This document shows positions 34,900 through 46,397 of a stretch of 64,000 nt of DNA, one piece after another. A program made the translations under genes and the position numbers. Numbering within the stretch: the first letter of the stretch is position 1; each line of letters starts with the position of its first letter. The notes below the pieces were generated by a model. The model was given only the letters and a program-made list of their open reading frames with translations. It ran no database searches and was not told where the DNA came from. This stretch comes from Beta vulgaris subsp. vulgaris (lineage: Eukaryota > Streptophyta > Magnoliopsida > Caryophyllales > Amaranthaceae): contig NC_079205.1 of the NCBI RefSeq assembly GCF_026745355.1, positions 59,138,593 to 59,202,592 of the forward strand. Reading direction: 5' to 3'.

Positions 34900-35519
34900 T
34901 GAAGGATTTATGTCCTCGACTTAAATGCAATTACTAATGTATAATGGATCATATTATAGAGATAATAAGTTCGTTATATTGGGTCGTCTATACGTCTTGC
35001 TAGAGAAAGCTATAGAACTTCGGATTAGTAAATAAATAAACCCGAAGCCCAATGTAACGGATCCTACAAGGTCACACATTAAACTTGGATCAACAAAAGA
35101 AACCTAGAGCCCAAGAGGGCCTAGGGTGGCCGGCCAAGAGATAGGAAAAGGGGAGAAATCTGACCTAAATACTTTATATATTTGGGTTAGGCAGAAAAGA
35201 AAAGAATAGTTTATTCTCTTATTATTTTCTCTCTCCTATTCTCTCTCTTCAAAAGTCACGTTATACTCCAAAAAAACAAAGAAGAAGTTTTCTTCCTTTC
35301 CAACTAGCATTGGTGGAGTGTTGATCTGGGTTGGTGGACTAAGTAGAGGAATCACATCTGAGATTCTCAATCCGGTTCTTCAAGCTTTGTGGAAATCACG
35401 CTACAAAGGTTATTTCTAAACTTGTATGTGATCCTTAATTGTATATGCATTGATCCTGATTTAAGTGCTTATGAATTTGATTCATGAAATTCCGCTTTAT
35501 AGTACTTATAATTCCTACA
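34900..35519 (+). repeat. 5' LTR of copia element A
   Basis: 620 bases, starting TGAAGGATTTATGTCC and ending ATTCCTACA. It contains TTTATATATTTGGG as a possible TATA box near 35172. Confidence 0.92.
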
Positions 35520-35520
35520 G

Positions 35521-35529
35521 TGGTATCAG
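35521..35529 (+). promoter_or_regulatory. Primer-binding site of copia element A
   Basis: TGGTATCAG lies one base after the LTR and matches the start of the initiator-Met tRNA primer site. The match stops after nine bases, so another tRNA-Met end may fit better. Confidence 0.65.
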
Positions 35530-37489
35530 TTTTAGCCTCTTGCATATAGATTTTGGTCATAAAGTTTAGTTTATGTATGATTAATTTTAATTTGATTAAG
35601 GGGAGGAATTAAATTATGGATTGAATAACTAATTGAAATTGATTAAAAAGTTTTAATACTTGCTTTCTCAATCTATATTAGCCGAAAACACCCTAAAACC
35701 CTATATTCGAAATTTTAAAATCTGATTTTGATACCTAAATTTCGAAAAAAAATTCATGTCATTAATTAATTTTCATGTTTAAAATAGTTTATGCATGAAG
35801 ATAAATTCATATAAAAGGTGTTTTGTATGAATTAGTGATTAATTATATGAATAATCTGAAAATTAATTAAAATAGAGATTTTAAATCTAATTTTCTGTAT
35901 TAAGCATAAAGAGTTATGTTTAATTTAATCAAGATCACCTAATTAAATTTACAAAAGGTTGTAATTTTAATATCCTTCAAGAAAAGAAAAGAAAAAGATT
36001 TGAAAAACAGAAAATTGAAGGAAGAAAGAACAGGAGCAGTGGCTGCTCCGGTGTCTGTGGTCTGCCGGCGAGATCTCGGGGAAGGGCGACGCGAGGCTGG
36101 CCACCAGCAGTCGCGTCGGATAGGGTCGTGGCGGCAGCACGACGCACGTTTGACGTGCGAAGCAGTGCTGCTCGCTGCAGTTGCTGGATGCGCGCGCGTC
36201 TGGGTCGGTTCGCGAAAGAACGACAGTGCCGGTGAGGCGCCTGAAGGTCGCCGTGAGGTGCCTGAAGGTCGCCGGGTTTTTCGTCTTGCTGGTTAACGTG
36301 AACTAGTTCACGGTGTTTTCAAATTTAAAATAAAAAAAAAAAAAAATTTAAAAAAAACGTGACTAAAAGACTGGGCAGCAGCAATTTTTTTTTATTTATC
36401 TTTGGAAGTTTTATTTTGAAAACAGATTTTTGAGAAAGATAAGTAAATTTCAATTATGTTAATTATTGACTTGGTCATAAATTTCAATCCATAATCTGAT
36501 TTTTTAATCTAATTAAAATTAATTAGGCTAGTTTTAAGGGATAGAATCTTTAGGTGATTAGATATTACTTAAAATTTTATCTTCTTGCTTTAATTAAGAA
36601 TATTTGATATTTTAATTGATTGGCAAGTATAATATATGATATTATTATGTGGCTTTTATATTATGATATATTTGCTATGTATGACTAGTATGGCCCAAAT
36701 TAAGATAGAAAATACGATCTGCGTATCGTATGTATTCTTGTAATTTTAAATACGATCTGCGTATCGTTAAGTATTTTTGTAATTTATTTAATTTAGTTAT
36801 TATTTAAATTATTTTGATACTTATGTATCCAAAGAAAGAGTCCATCAAGAGAAGGCCCATGGAAAAGTGGATGGAGATCCATGAAGAGTCCAAGAAGGAG
36901 CCTTGATGCTTAGTTCTTAGGATTAGGGGCCATACTAGATCATTTTATTTTCGCATTTTATTATTCTTTAAAATGCTTATAAGTTTATTGTATGTTGGTT
37001 ATGATGCGCTAGAGTTCACTAATTCATAACAACATAATAAACTTAGGCCCCGTAAATATTAAGGTTTGCTTTTCCAAACATAAAGTACTTATAAAACCCT
37101 TAATTAATAGTAATAGGTCATGCCTCCGCAGGGTGTTATCATTAATTTTGGGATATAAGGTAAAATTGCGAATTTTACAACTTAGTTTGGTTGTCCTTAA
37201 CAAAATTATCAAAAGCTGAATTTTGAAGCAAGAGATAGTTAAACATGCGATGTTTATCCATCTAAACAAGAGTTATAAAGTGTTATAATTAGTAAAAGAG
37301 TTTACTTACCTTGATAATGTAACGTTAAGATAAGGCCTCCGTCTGCTTAGTGTTACATGTTGATGATGATCTTTTTACATAGGGGACTTTAATTTTGAAT
37401 AGGTGGTCAACCTAGAAACTTTTACATGTTTTAGGTTGCTTTATAAACATAAAATTGAACTTTGCCTTATTTTTCTGTCTGTAGATATC
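35530..37489 (+). other. Long leader of copia element A
   Basis: About 2 kb lies between primer site and gag. It contains a GC-rich island (36030-36290) with a tandem GAGGTGCCTGAAGGTCGCCG-like word, and a pair of hairpins 38 bases apart (36712-36731 and 36750-36768), each ATACGAT-CTGCGT-ATCGT. The open frame at 36000-36296 has no recognisable family. Confidence 0.55.
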
Positions 37490-38320
37490 ATGTCTAATAA
37501 CAACAACAACAACTCCGGTTTCAACATTCGTCCTTTTCTGGAAAAGGACAGACTGAATGGTGAAAATTTCCTTAATTGGGAAAGGACCTTAAGACTCGTT
37601 CTGAGGTTTGAGGGTCGAGAGGACGTCTTAGATACCCCGCTTCCTGTAATAACTGATGAATCAACTGACGCTGAAAAACGTCGTGCAAAACAGGCTAGTG
37701 ATAAGTCTATACCAATCACTTGTTTGATGGTAGCAGCCATGGAGCCGAACCTCCAAAAGAGGTTCGAAACCAAGGATGCCTACACGATCATGCAAGAGCT
37801 GCGGGCCATGTTTAAAACTCAGGCCCGAGTTGAGCGGTATGAGACTAACAGGGAGATCCTTGAATGTCACTTGAAGCCGGGTCAAGCTGTTGGCCCCCAG
37901 TGTTCGAAATGATGGGTCTTTTCAAAACATGGAAAGACTTGGGTTCCTTATAGGCTCGAGTTGGCTACTGACATATTCTCCACTCACTCCTGAAATTTTA
38001 ATCAGTTCAGAATGACCTACAATATGAATGAGTCTGAAAAGACTTTGCAAGAGCTGCATGGATTGTTGGTCAATGCTGAAAGGAACATCCCTAAGGTTGA
38101 ACCAAAGAAAGAGGTTCTGTTGGTTCAAAAGGGAAAGGGTTTCAAAAAGAAATGGGCAGGAAAGAAGGACAAAGGCAAGCAAGTTGCCACTGTCGCTGAA
38201 AAACCTAAGCCAACCGCCAAGCCAAGGTTGCTGCGGAAAGCAAGTGCTTCCACTGTCACAAGATTGGACACTGGAAGAGGAACTGCCCGATATACTTGGA
38301 GGAAATAAAGAAGTCTGGGG
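37490..38320 (+). pseudogene. gag of copia element A, frame-broken
   Basis: The start MSNNNNNNSGFNIRPFLEKD leads into a copia gag domain (LNGENFLNWERTLRLVLRF). The frame is lost near 37900 after GQAVGP and resumes near 38012 with MTYNMNESEKTLQELHGLL. A CCHC zinc knuckle (CFHCHKIGHWKRNC, about 38250-38291) is intact in a third frame. Gag packages the element RNA in a cytoplasmic particle. Confidence 0.85.
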
Positions 38321-41262
38321 CTTCTACTTCAGGTATATATGTTATAGAAATCAATTTGACTTCTACTTCTTTATGGGTATTTGATACCGGTTGTGGTTCT
38401 CACATAGTTAATGATGTGCAGGGACTAAAAAGAAGTAGGAAGTTGGCAAAAGGCGAGGTAGAGCTACGCGTTGGAAATGGAGCACGAGTTGCTGCACTTG
38501 CCGTCGGGAGCTATAGTCTACACTTGCCATCTGGGCTTATTTTAGAATTAAATAATTGTTATTTCGTTCCTACAATAACTAAGAACATAATTTCGGTTTC
38601 AGTTTTGGATTCTGAAGGTTTTTGCTTTGAAATAAAGAACAAATGTTGTTCCATTTCTTACAATAATATGTTCTATGCCAGAGCTAATTTGATAAATGGT
38701 TTATATGTGCTTGATAAATCATTACAAGTCTATAACATAGATAGCAAGAAAAAGAAATCAAATGATTCTAACCTAACCTATATTTGGCATTGCCGAATGG
38801 GTCATATAAACCAAAAGCGCATTCACAAGTTACAAAAGGACGGTATAATTCCATCATTTGATTTCGAATCATTTGATGTATGTGAATCATGCTTAATGGG
38901 TAAGATGACAAAATCACCATTTACTGGAAAAGGTGAAAGGGCCAGCGATCTTTTAGGACTCATACATACAGATGTATGTGGTCCTATGAGCACAAAGGCA
39001 AGGGGAGGGTTTAATTACTTCATCACCTTCACTGATGATTTGAGTAGATATGGCTATATTACTTGATGAAACATAAGTCGTTATCTTTTGATAGATTCAA
39101 AGAGTTCCAAAATGAAGTACAGAATCAACTTGGTAAGACAATAAAAGCACTACGATCTGATCGTGGTGGTGAATATTTGAGCCAAGAGTTTGATGATCAT
39201 CTAAAGGATTGTGGAATTCTTTCACAATTAACTCCACCAGGAACACCACAGTTAAATGGTGTATCTGAAAGGAGGAATCGAACATTACTAGATATGGTTC
39301 GATCTATGATGAGTCTTGCTGATCTACCGATTTCTTTTTGGGGATACGCTCTCGAAACTGCTGCACACACACTAAATAGGAGCCCGTCAAAGGCTGTAGA
39401 AAAGACTCCATATGAGTTATGGAATGGAAAACCTCCAAACTTGTCTTTTCTTAAAATCTGGGGATGCGAGGTCTATGTAAAGCGGTTACTATCAGACAAA
39501 CTCGCAGCCAAGTCAGATAAATGTCTCTTTGTGGGATATCCAAAAGAGACAAGGGGTTATTACTTCTATAACCGTCAAGAGAACAAAGTGTTTGTTGCTC
39601 GTGATGGTGTCTTTCTTGAAAAGGAATTTGTTTCTAGAAAGACAAGTGGGAGTAAAATAACACTCGAAGAAATTCGAGATGAGCAACAACTGGACGTGGC
39701 TCACACCATGTCAGAGACGGCCCAACAAGACGAAAGTCATGTTGAGGAGATAACGTATTCAACGCGTGAACCTCCTACCGTCCCATTCGAAGTTGAATCA
39801 AGCGAAAATCTTCAAACTGTTGAAGAGAACGTTTCTCTTGATGCTCAGACCCCGCGTAGGTCATAGTAGACCAAGGATTCCAAACAAAAGGTTGGTTGAT
39901 TTCCTAATGACTGAAAATTCTGAAATTATGATTTTGGAAAATTCAGAACCTACTACCTACAAACAAGCTTTGACGAGCCCAGACTCTGAGAAATGGCTTG
40001 AGGCCATGAAATCCGAGTTAGACTCCATGTCTGAGAATAAAGTTTGGACACTGGTTGACTTGCCTGTGGGGTTAACCCTATTGGATGCAAGTGGGTGTTC
40101 AAATTGAAAACAGACAAAGATGGAAATGTCTATGTCTACAAAGCAAGACTGGTTGCAAAAGGATTCAGACAAGTTCATGGTATAGACTATGATGAGACCT
40201 TTTCTCCAGTAGCAATGCTTAAATCAATTCGGATACTTTTAGCGATTGCTGCATTTTTCGATTACGAAATTTGGCAGATGGATGTCAAAACCGCATTCTT
40301 GAATGGGTTCTTGAATGAGGATGTGTACATGACACAACCTGAAGGTTTTGAAGATCCAGAAAATCCTAAAAGGGTTTGCAAGCTTCAGAGATCCATTTAT
40401 GGATTGAAGCAGGCATCTCGGAGCTGGAATCTTCGGTTTGATGAGGCAATCAAACATTTGGTTTCATCAAAAGCGAAGAAGAGTCTTGTGTTTACAAGAA
40501 GTTTAGTGGGAGCAGCTTAGTCTTCTTGGTTCTGTATGTAGATGACATACTAATCATGGGAAACGACATACCAATGCTTGAGTCAGTCAAGGAATGGTTA
40601 AAAGTTGTTTCTCTATGAAGGACCTTGGAGAAGCTGAGTACATACTGGGAATCAAAATCCATAGAGATAGGTCTCGAAGGATGATTGGGCTAAGTCAAGA
40701 AACTTATATTGATAAGGTTCTTACAAGGTTCAACATGGAAAACTCGAAGAGAGGTTTCGTTCCCATGTCACATGGCATATCGCTTAGCAAGAGTCAGTGC
40801 CCGACTGAGCCTGATGAGTTAAAGCGAATGAGTAGCATTCCTTATGCTTCGGCTATAGGGTCTATCATGTATGCCATGATAAGTACTCGACCTGATGTTG
40901 CATATGCCTTGAGCATGTGAGCAGGTTCCAAGCAAATCCAGGAGAAGCACACTGGACTGCAGCTAAGAGCATCCTTAAGTACTTGAGGAGGACTAAAGGC
41001 ATGTTCTTAGTATATGGGGGACAAAGTGAGTTGGTTGTTGAAGGTTACACGGATGCAAGCTTCCAAACCGACAGAGATGACTACCGCTCTCAGTCAGGGT
41101 ATGTCTTTCGTCTGAATGGAGGAGCAGTGAGCTGGAAGAGCTCAAAGCAAAGTTCGTACGGATGAGAACGTGGCTGATCCGCTAACTAAACCGCTACCTC
41201 AACCCAAGCATGAGTGTCACGCTAGGGCTATAGGCTTGAAGCAAATGTTAGACTGGCTTTAG
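38321..41262 (+). pseudogene. pol of copia element A: protease, integrase, RT, RNase H; broken
   Basis: Domains in order: protease with FDTGCGSH near 38384; integrase zinc finger (IWHCRMGH...CESCLMGK); integrase core with IHTDVCGP, LRSDRGGEY and the glutamate in NGVSERRN; RT with YKARLVAKGF and YVDDILIMG near 40531; and RNase H with YTDASFQTD. Frames shift at about 39062, 39865, 40105, 40520 and 40918. After SWKSSKQSS at about 41155 the text jumps to ENVADPLTKPLPQPK, so the STTEAEY part and the following 60-odd residues of RNase H are deleted. It ends QMLDWL at 41262. Confidence 0.88.
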
Positions 41263-42046
41263 ATTGTATTAGGTTCAGAGAAACTTGTTACATGTAAAGA
41301 CATGGTTTTGCTATTTATGTTTATGATAATAAATTTTGTCTTATTTAATTTTGGTTTGGTATTAAATAAAATGTCCAAAATATATCTTGAATTCTATGGT
41401 TTTGTCAAATATGTGATTTGATGAATGAAACACCATAAGTGAACAAATTCATAGAATATTAAAGTTCCTAATCTAAGTCATTAAACTGGACATAAATGAC
41501 TTATTAAAGGGATTAGCATATAAGATTGATTGATAGCTGTTTCATGGGCTATGGAAACATAGAGATGTTTAATCAATCATATGGATATGTATAGTTGATA
41601 CATAGTCGAACTTGACCTACTTAGAAGTTTTTAACTTCGAAATTATATTAGTAGATTCCTGAGACATGAGTAGAACATTACTTAGCCCAATGATTAGTAT
41701 AGCTTTGATACTGTCAAAGTCATGCCGTAAAAGGGGACTATAAAGGCAGCATTTCAGGTTGTGCTAAAAGTTGAGTGGGAGTATTGGTTACTACAAGATT
41801 GGAAAAGTCCTCCTATATGAGATAGGATGGTGTCTTGGCCCCTTGAAGAGTGAAAAATTGAAAATGCATGGCCGTGCTCAAATGGATCATTCGATGATCG
41901 TTTGTTTGACAATTTGAACTCGAATTCAAGGAATAATTTGAAAGCTAGTATGGATGATATAGAAATATGATCATACTATCAAATTAAGACATTAAGAGAC
42001 TTGAGGAATAAAAACATTGCACACTCGTCTCGGACAAGTGGGAGAT
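41263..42046 (+). other. 3' non-coding part of copia element A with purine tract
   Basis: Non-coding sequence between pol and the 3' LTR. The purine-rich AAGTGGGAGA just before the LTR (about 42036-42045) is the likely plus-strand primer. Confidence 0.6.
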
Positions 42047-42674
42047 TGAAGGATTTATGTCCTCGACTTAAATGCAATTACTAATGTATAATGGATCATA
42101 TTATAGAGATAATAAGTTCGTTATATTGGGTCGTCTATACGTCTTGCTAGAGAAAGTTATAGAACTTCGGATTAGTAAATAAATAAACCCGAAGCCCAAT
42201 GTAACGGATCCTACAAGGTCACACATTAAAATTGGATCAACAAAAGAAACCTAGAGCCCAAGAGGGATCTAGGGTGGCCGGCCAAGAGATAGGAAAAAGG
42301 GGGAGAAATCTGACCTAAATACTTTTATATATTTGGGTTAGGCAGAAAAGAAAAGAATGAGTTTATTCTCTTATTATTTTCTATCTCCTATTCTCTCTCT
42401 TCAAAAGTCACGTTATACTCCAAGAAACCAAAGAAGAAGTTTTCTTCCTTTCCAACTAGCATTGGTGGAGTGTTGATCTGGGTTGGTGGACTAAGTAGAG
42501 GAATCACATCTGAGATTCTCAATCCGGGTTCTTCAAGCTTTGTGGAAATCACGCTACAAAGGTTATTTCTAAACTTGTATGTGATCCTTAATTGTATATG
42601 CATATGATCCTGATTTAAGTGCTTATGAATTTGATTCATGAAATTCCACTTTATAGTACTTATAAATTCCTACA
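42047..42674 (+). repeat. 3' LTR of copia element A
   Basis: 628 bases, same ends as the 5' LTR. Differences from it are a handful of substitutions and about eight 1-2-base indels, many in short homopolymers. Confidence 0.92.
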
Positions 42675-42679
42675 ATTTT

Positions 42680-43212
42680 AACAGTCAACTTTTTGTCAGC
42701 TCCACCCATGCCCAACTCTATTACATACTCCAATAACGATGTGTAACTTAATCGTTAGTAGTGGATGTGATGTTCACGCATGCAACAATTACATATCGCA
42801 GAAGTTTTCATATCAACATCGCGCGATTTTTATAAGATTGTCTAATAGGTTGTTTAGAGTGACTTTTAGTACATACAAAAATACACCCAAAATATTCTTA
42901 ATTAGAAGCTTTTTTATTTGGAAACTTGTTTATTCTTTCTCTAGAATATGCTCAAATGCTCTTCAACTTTTGATACTCATTGACATGAATACTTGTGTGT
43001 CTCTGTACTTCAGTACAATTTCTATATTATGGACCTAAACACCCAATTACCAATCTTTGCTCAAGGTCACTATTTTATTTAAGACGTTCCCGTGCTTAAT
43101 AGTTGGAAACTAGGAATATGTTACAATATATATTTGATGACAAAAGTAATCAAAATTTAAGCAAAATATATGCAACATTTTTAATCTACAGAAAGGGGAC
43201 AATACCCACTTA
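42680..43212. other. Rest of the 3' flank of DUF295 copy 2
   Basis: Continues the match to the flank of copy 1 (about 24620-25150) on the far side of the copia element. No gene is seen. Confidence 0.6.
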
Positions 43213-44000
43213 GGGTGCATTCTCTTCAACTTAAAAAAATTAAGTTTCAGGTTCAATAAGTTCAAATAAGTTGCAATCAGGTCCAATCAAGACAATAAGT
43301 CCCAATCAGGTCTAATAAGGTCCAATAAGTTCTAATCAGGTGCAATAAGTTTCAATCAGGTCTAATCAGGTCCAATAAGGTCCAAATAGTCAATGGTCAA
43401 TAAACATTTGTATTATTGTCCATTATTTTATTATTCATATCACTATTAGCTGATTATGTTACTATTAGAATTTTAATTAAAGTACCACAATAATTATATA
43501 GTATTATAGTTGTATTAGTGTCTATTATTTTATTGAATATTTGTATTATTGTCTATCATTTTATTATTCATATTACTATTAGCTGATTATGTTATTATTA
43601 GATTTTTTTATTAAAGTACCACAATGTATAGTATTATACTTGTATTATCGTCTATTATTTGATTATTCGTATTACTATTAACTGATTATATTATTATTAA
43701 AAAATATTATAATCATGGTCAAATAAGGTCAAATTATGTTAACATTTTGAGGGGTAGTATTTACGTTAGGGGTAATATATATGTTCTTACTCGTCAATAT
43801 TTTTGTCTAATAAGGTCAAATAAGTTTCAATTGAGTCCAATAAGGTCTAATAAGTTTCAATCAGGTCCAATAAGTTCTAATCGGGTCAATAAGTTTCAAT
43901 AAGTTCCAAGAAGGTTCAATCAGGTCTAATAAGTTCAATTCAGATCCAATAAATTCAGTTCAAATAAGTTCAGGGTTCTTCAGGTGAAGAGAATGCACCC
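43213..44000. mobile_element. Non-autonomous TIR element with CAATAAGTTC repeats
   Basis: Perfect 16-bp inverted ends GGGTGCATTCTCTTCA/TGAAGAGAATGCACCC enclose 788 bases. Both subterminal zones are arrays of AATAAGTTCCAATCAGGTC-like words, and the middle is AT-rich with a roughly 120-base direct repeat (TTATTATTC...ACTGATTA). Flanks are TTA and GTA, so a 3-bp duplication is possible but not clean. The architecture parallels the GAACT-rich MITEs. No protein is encoded. Confidence 0.7.
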
Positions 44001-44024
44001 GTATTATTGGCCATTATTTTATAT

Positions 44025-44987
44025 TTTGAAATCTCAATGCCCGGGCAACATTTAAAATATGGCCATGTTTTCTCTCCACTCTACCATTCTATTGGAGGGT
44101 TTTAACACATGATGTTTCAAATAATTCCTTGTTGCAAAAAATATGGTTTTAGGCAATTAAATTATGTGTCATTATCACTGCGTGCGCACATATTTAATTT
44201 TCTGGTCAAATTGGCGATCAATCAAAGCCACAAAATGCAAGAACATTGTTTCAACCTCGAATTTATTATATAGCAAATAAGTCCATACAGAACGAGAATA
44301 ATCATCAACTAATGTCAAAAAATAAGATGCACCACAAGTAGACTTCGTTCTATAAGGGCCCCACAAATCACAATGAACTAATTCAAACATCCGACTAGCT
44401 CTACTATTACTCCTAGGAAAACTTGTTCTAGGTTGATGAGCACGAAAACACACATCGCACCCATCTTTATTGCAACTACTAACATCAGAAGGACTCACAC
44501 ACGGTAAATGCCTCAATACTTTCTCCGAAGGGTGACCCAAACGCTTATGCCAAATATCAATAGATGCCAGGCCCTCCACAACATTGATTTTCACCTTTGG
44601 AACGCCCCGGAAAAAGAAAAGTCCATCTTCCCGCTCACCCGCTCCAATCAGCGTCCTCGTCCGGCGGTCCTGTAATACACACAATGTTTTAGTGAACTAA
44701 ACTATACAATTCTCCGAATCTACTAACTGCGGAATGGAAATCAAATTACAATCCAGGTTAGGAACAAATAAAACATTATATAGTTTCAGATTTCCAGGAA
44801 GTATAACATCTCCCTCATGGGTAGCTTTCGCAGAACTACCATCTGGCAAACCAACTGGACATCCAGGAATTTTCCGTACAACACATAAATGCGAAAACTT
44901 TCCTGTCACATGATGTGTAGCCCCCGTATCAATTATCCACAAACACTCACCAGTCATACGATCTGTCGGTTTAGGCATGTTCAGCAA
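44025..44987 (-). pseudogene. Protease and partial integrase of copia element B
   Basis: The protease region has LWIIDTGATHHVTGKFS near 44930. The GAG-pre-integrase zinc motif (IWHKRLGHPSEKVLRH...CDVCFRAHQ) and the first integrase Asp (VHCDLWGPYRTKS) follow. After KYVRT the frame is lost, but homology continues through stops as NCLKPYFLQQGII and an ERKH-like motif to about 44030. It is clearly decayed. Confidence 0.75.
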
Positions 44988-46051
44988 GTCTAAGAGATTC
45001 TACCACTGGTTAGGCGGGATGCCTGCCAATCCTGCCCCAGCAGGGTCGCGTGGTTGAGAGGCAGCAACCCCCCACCACCGGACTGGTCTTACTTGTGTAC
45101 CGCCGCCCGCCACCGCTTTATTTGGGAGGACTGGTGGTGTGCCGCGACCCCCACGGTCGCGTCTCGTCCGGCCACCCCGCTGCACCGAGCCACCTCGCCG
45201 GCCTCGTGGGAGGTCCCCCACCACTCGGGGTATCCAATTAATTCAAAACATCCACTGCTCTCATGGCCTTCAAGATGACAACAAACCAGCAAATCCGTAG
45301 GTAAATGTGGTTTAGAACGAGCATCAAGTTTAAAAGCCAAGGTGTCACCTGGCGTGGAAGAAGAGCGTGGGCCCCGCAAACGCTCCTCCTGGGCTATAAT
45401 CTGATAAGCGCGAGCGACCGTGGGTAAAGGGGTCTGCGCGAGAAGATGGGAACGAAGAGGCCCATAACAATCATCTAGGCCAATCAAAAAGCGATGCAGA
45501 CGATCATCTGCACGTTGTTGTTCAAGGAACCAAACAACCTCACAGGACGCGCCCCCTCTAGAGCAATGAGGCGCCACTTCCTGTGAGGACAACTCGTCCC
45601 ATAGGCGAGTCAAGCGCCCAAAATAATCAGCCAAAGTTTCCGTCTTTTGCTGCTTACAATCACTAATCTGCGATTTTAGGTGACAGATCCAGGTGCCATC
45701 CGAAACACAATAACGTTCCTGCAGATGAGCCCATAATTCATGTGCCGTTTCATAGAACAAAACTGAGTTGCGAATCGATGGAGAAATCGTGTTGAGGAGC
45801 CACGACACAAGCATAGAGTGAACAGTGCTCTAGTCAGCCAATTTTTCGGGGGTCGTAGGCTTGGGAATCGTTCCCTGCAAGAAGCCTAATTTTCGTTTAG
45901 CATTCAGAGACATGCGAATTGCATGTGCCCATTCATCAAAGTTGTCATCTTTCAACTGAATCAGAGTGATTAAGTTGCCTGGGTTATCATTGGAGCCAAG
46001 AAAATAGGCGGGATCGGGTTTAGGAATGTTTGTTTCGGTAGATTTGGTCAT
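44988..46051 (-). pseudogene. gag of copia element B, frame-broken
   Basis: The start MTKSTETNIPKPDPAYFLGS leads into the copia N-terminal domain (LKDDNFDEWAHAIRMSLNAK). A stop at about 45830 splits it from WLLNTISPSIRNSVLFYETA and the UBN2-type gag body (LWAHLQERYCVSDGTWICHL). The 3' part (45000-45230) is GC-rich and arginine/glycine-rich. Confidence 0.75.
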
Positions 46052-46185
46052 GGTGGTGAAATTTTTTTCGAGAAAAACGTTCTGTTCTTCGGTTTGTTTG
46101 ATGTGTTTCGGTTTTAAGGGTTTGGTTTTTGTTTTTTTGTTTTTCCGATCTATTTTCGTGGGTGGAGAGGATATTTCTCAGGTTT

Positions 46186-46199
46186 GGCTCTTGATACCA
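46186..46199 (-). promoter_or_regulatory. Primer-binding site of copia element B
   Basis: The minus strand reads TGGTATCAAGAGCC, the tRNA-Met primer site with one extra A, directly next to the LTR. Confidence 0.65.
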
Positions 46200-46340
46200 T
46201 GTTAAGTTTAGGTTAATGTTATGTGTGATCATCTCATTCATCAATCAAGTATATATATACATCCTGCATCTAGGATTCCTATTAGGGATAACATGCTATC
46301 CCTCAAGTCTATCTTAAACATATAAAGATAATTCCTAACA
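46200..46340 (-). repeat. 5' LTR of copia element B
   Basis: 141 bases, TGTTAAG...CTAACA on the plus strand. No partner LTR is found at the truncated end. Confidence 0.65.
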
Positions 46341-46397
46341 ATTCTTCAATTATATCTTCAGCATGGCAATTCATCGGTGCACCAGTTTGGGTCTATA

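Larger units (their letters stand above)
34900..42674 (+). mobile_element. Full-length Ty1/copia LTR retrotransposon (element A)
   Basis: The element is bounded by a 5-bp target duplication ATTTT (34895-34899 and 42675-42679), with TG...CA LTRs at 34900-35519 and 42047-42674. It has a tRNA-Met-type primer site, a long leader, gag and pol in the copia order protease-integrase-RT-RNase H, and a purine tract. Frames are broken by several small indels and part of RNase H is deleted, so it is not autonomous as read. The two LTRs differ at only a few substitutions plus some 1-base indels, so the insertion is fairly recent. Confidence 0.92.
44025..46340 (-). mobile_element. Truncated Ty1/copia element, Ale/Retrofit-like (element B)
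   Basis: It reads right to left: a short LTR (46200-46340), primer site (46186-46199), gag, protease, and integrase up to an LNVARAL-like motif near 44035. RT, RNase H and the second LTR are missing. Short LTR and gag type fit the Ale/Retrofit lineage. Confidence 0.8.

Noticed and set aside
36000..36296. 98-residue Arg-rich frame in the copia leader
   Set aside because: No family motif; it arises from a GC-rich tandem repeat in non-coding leader.
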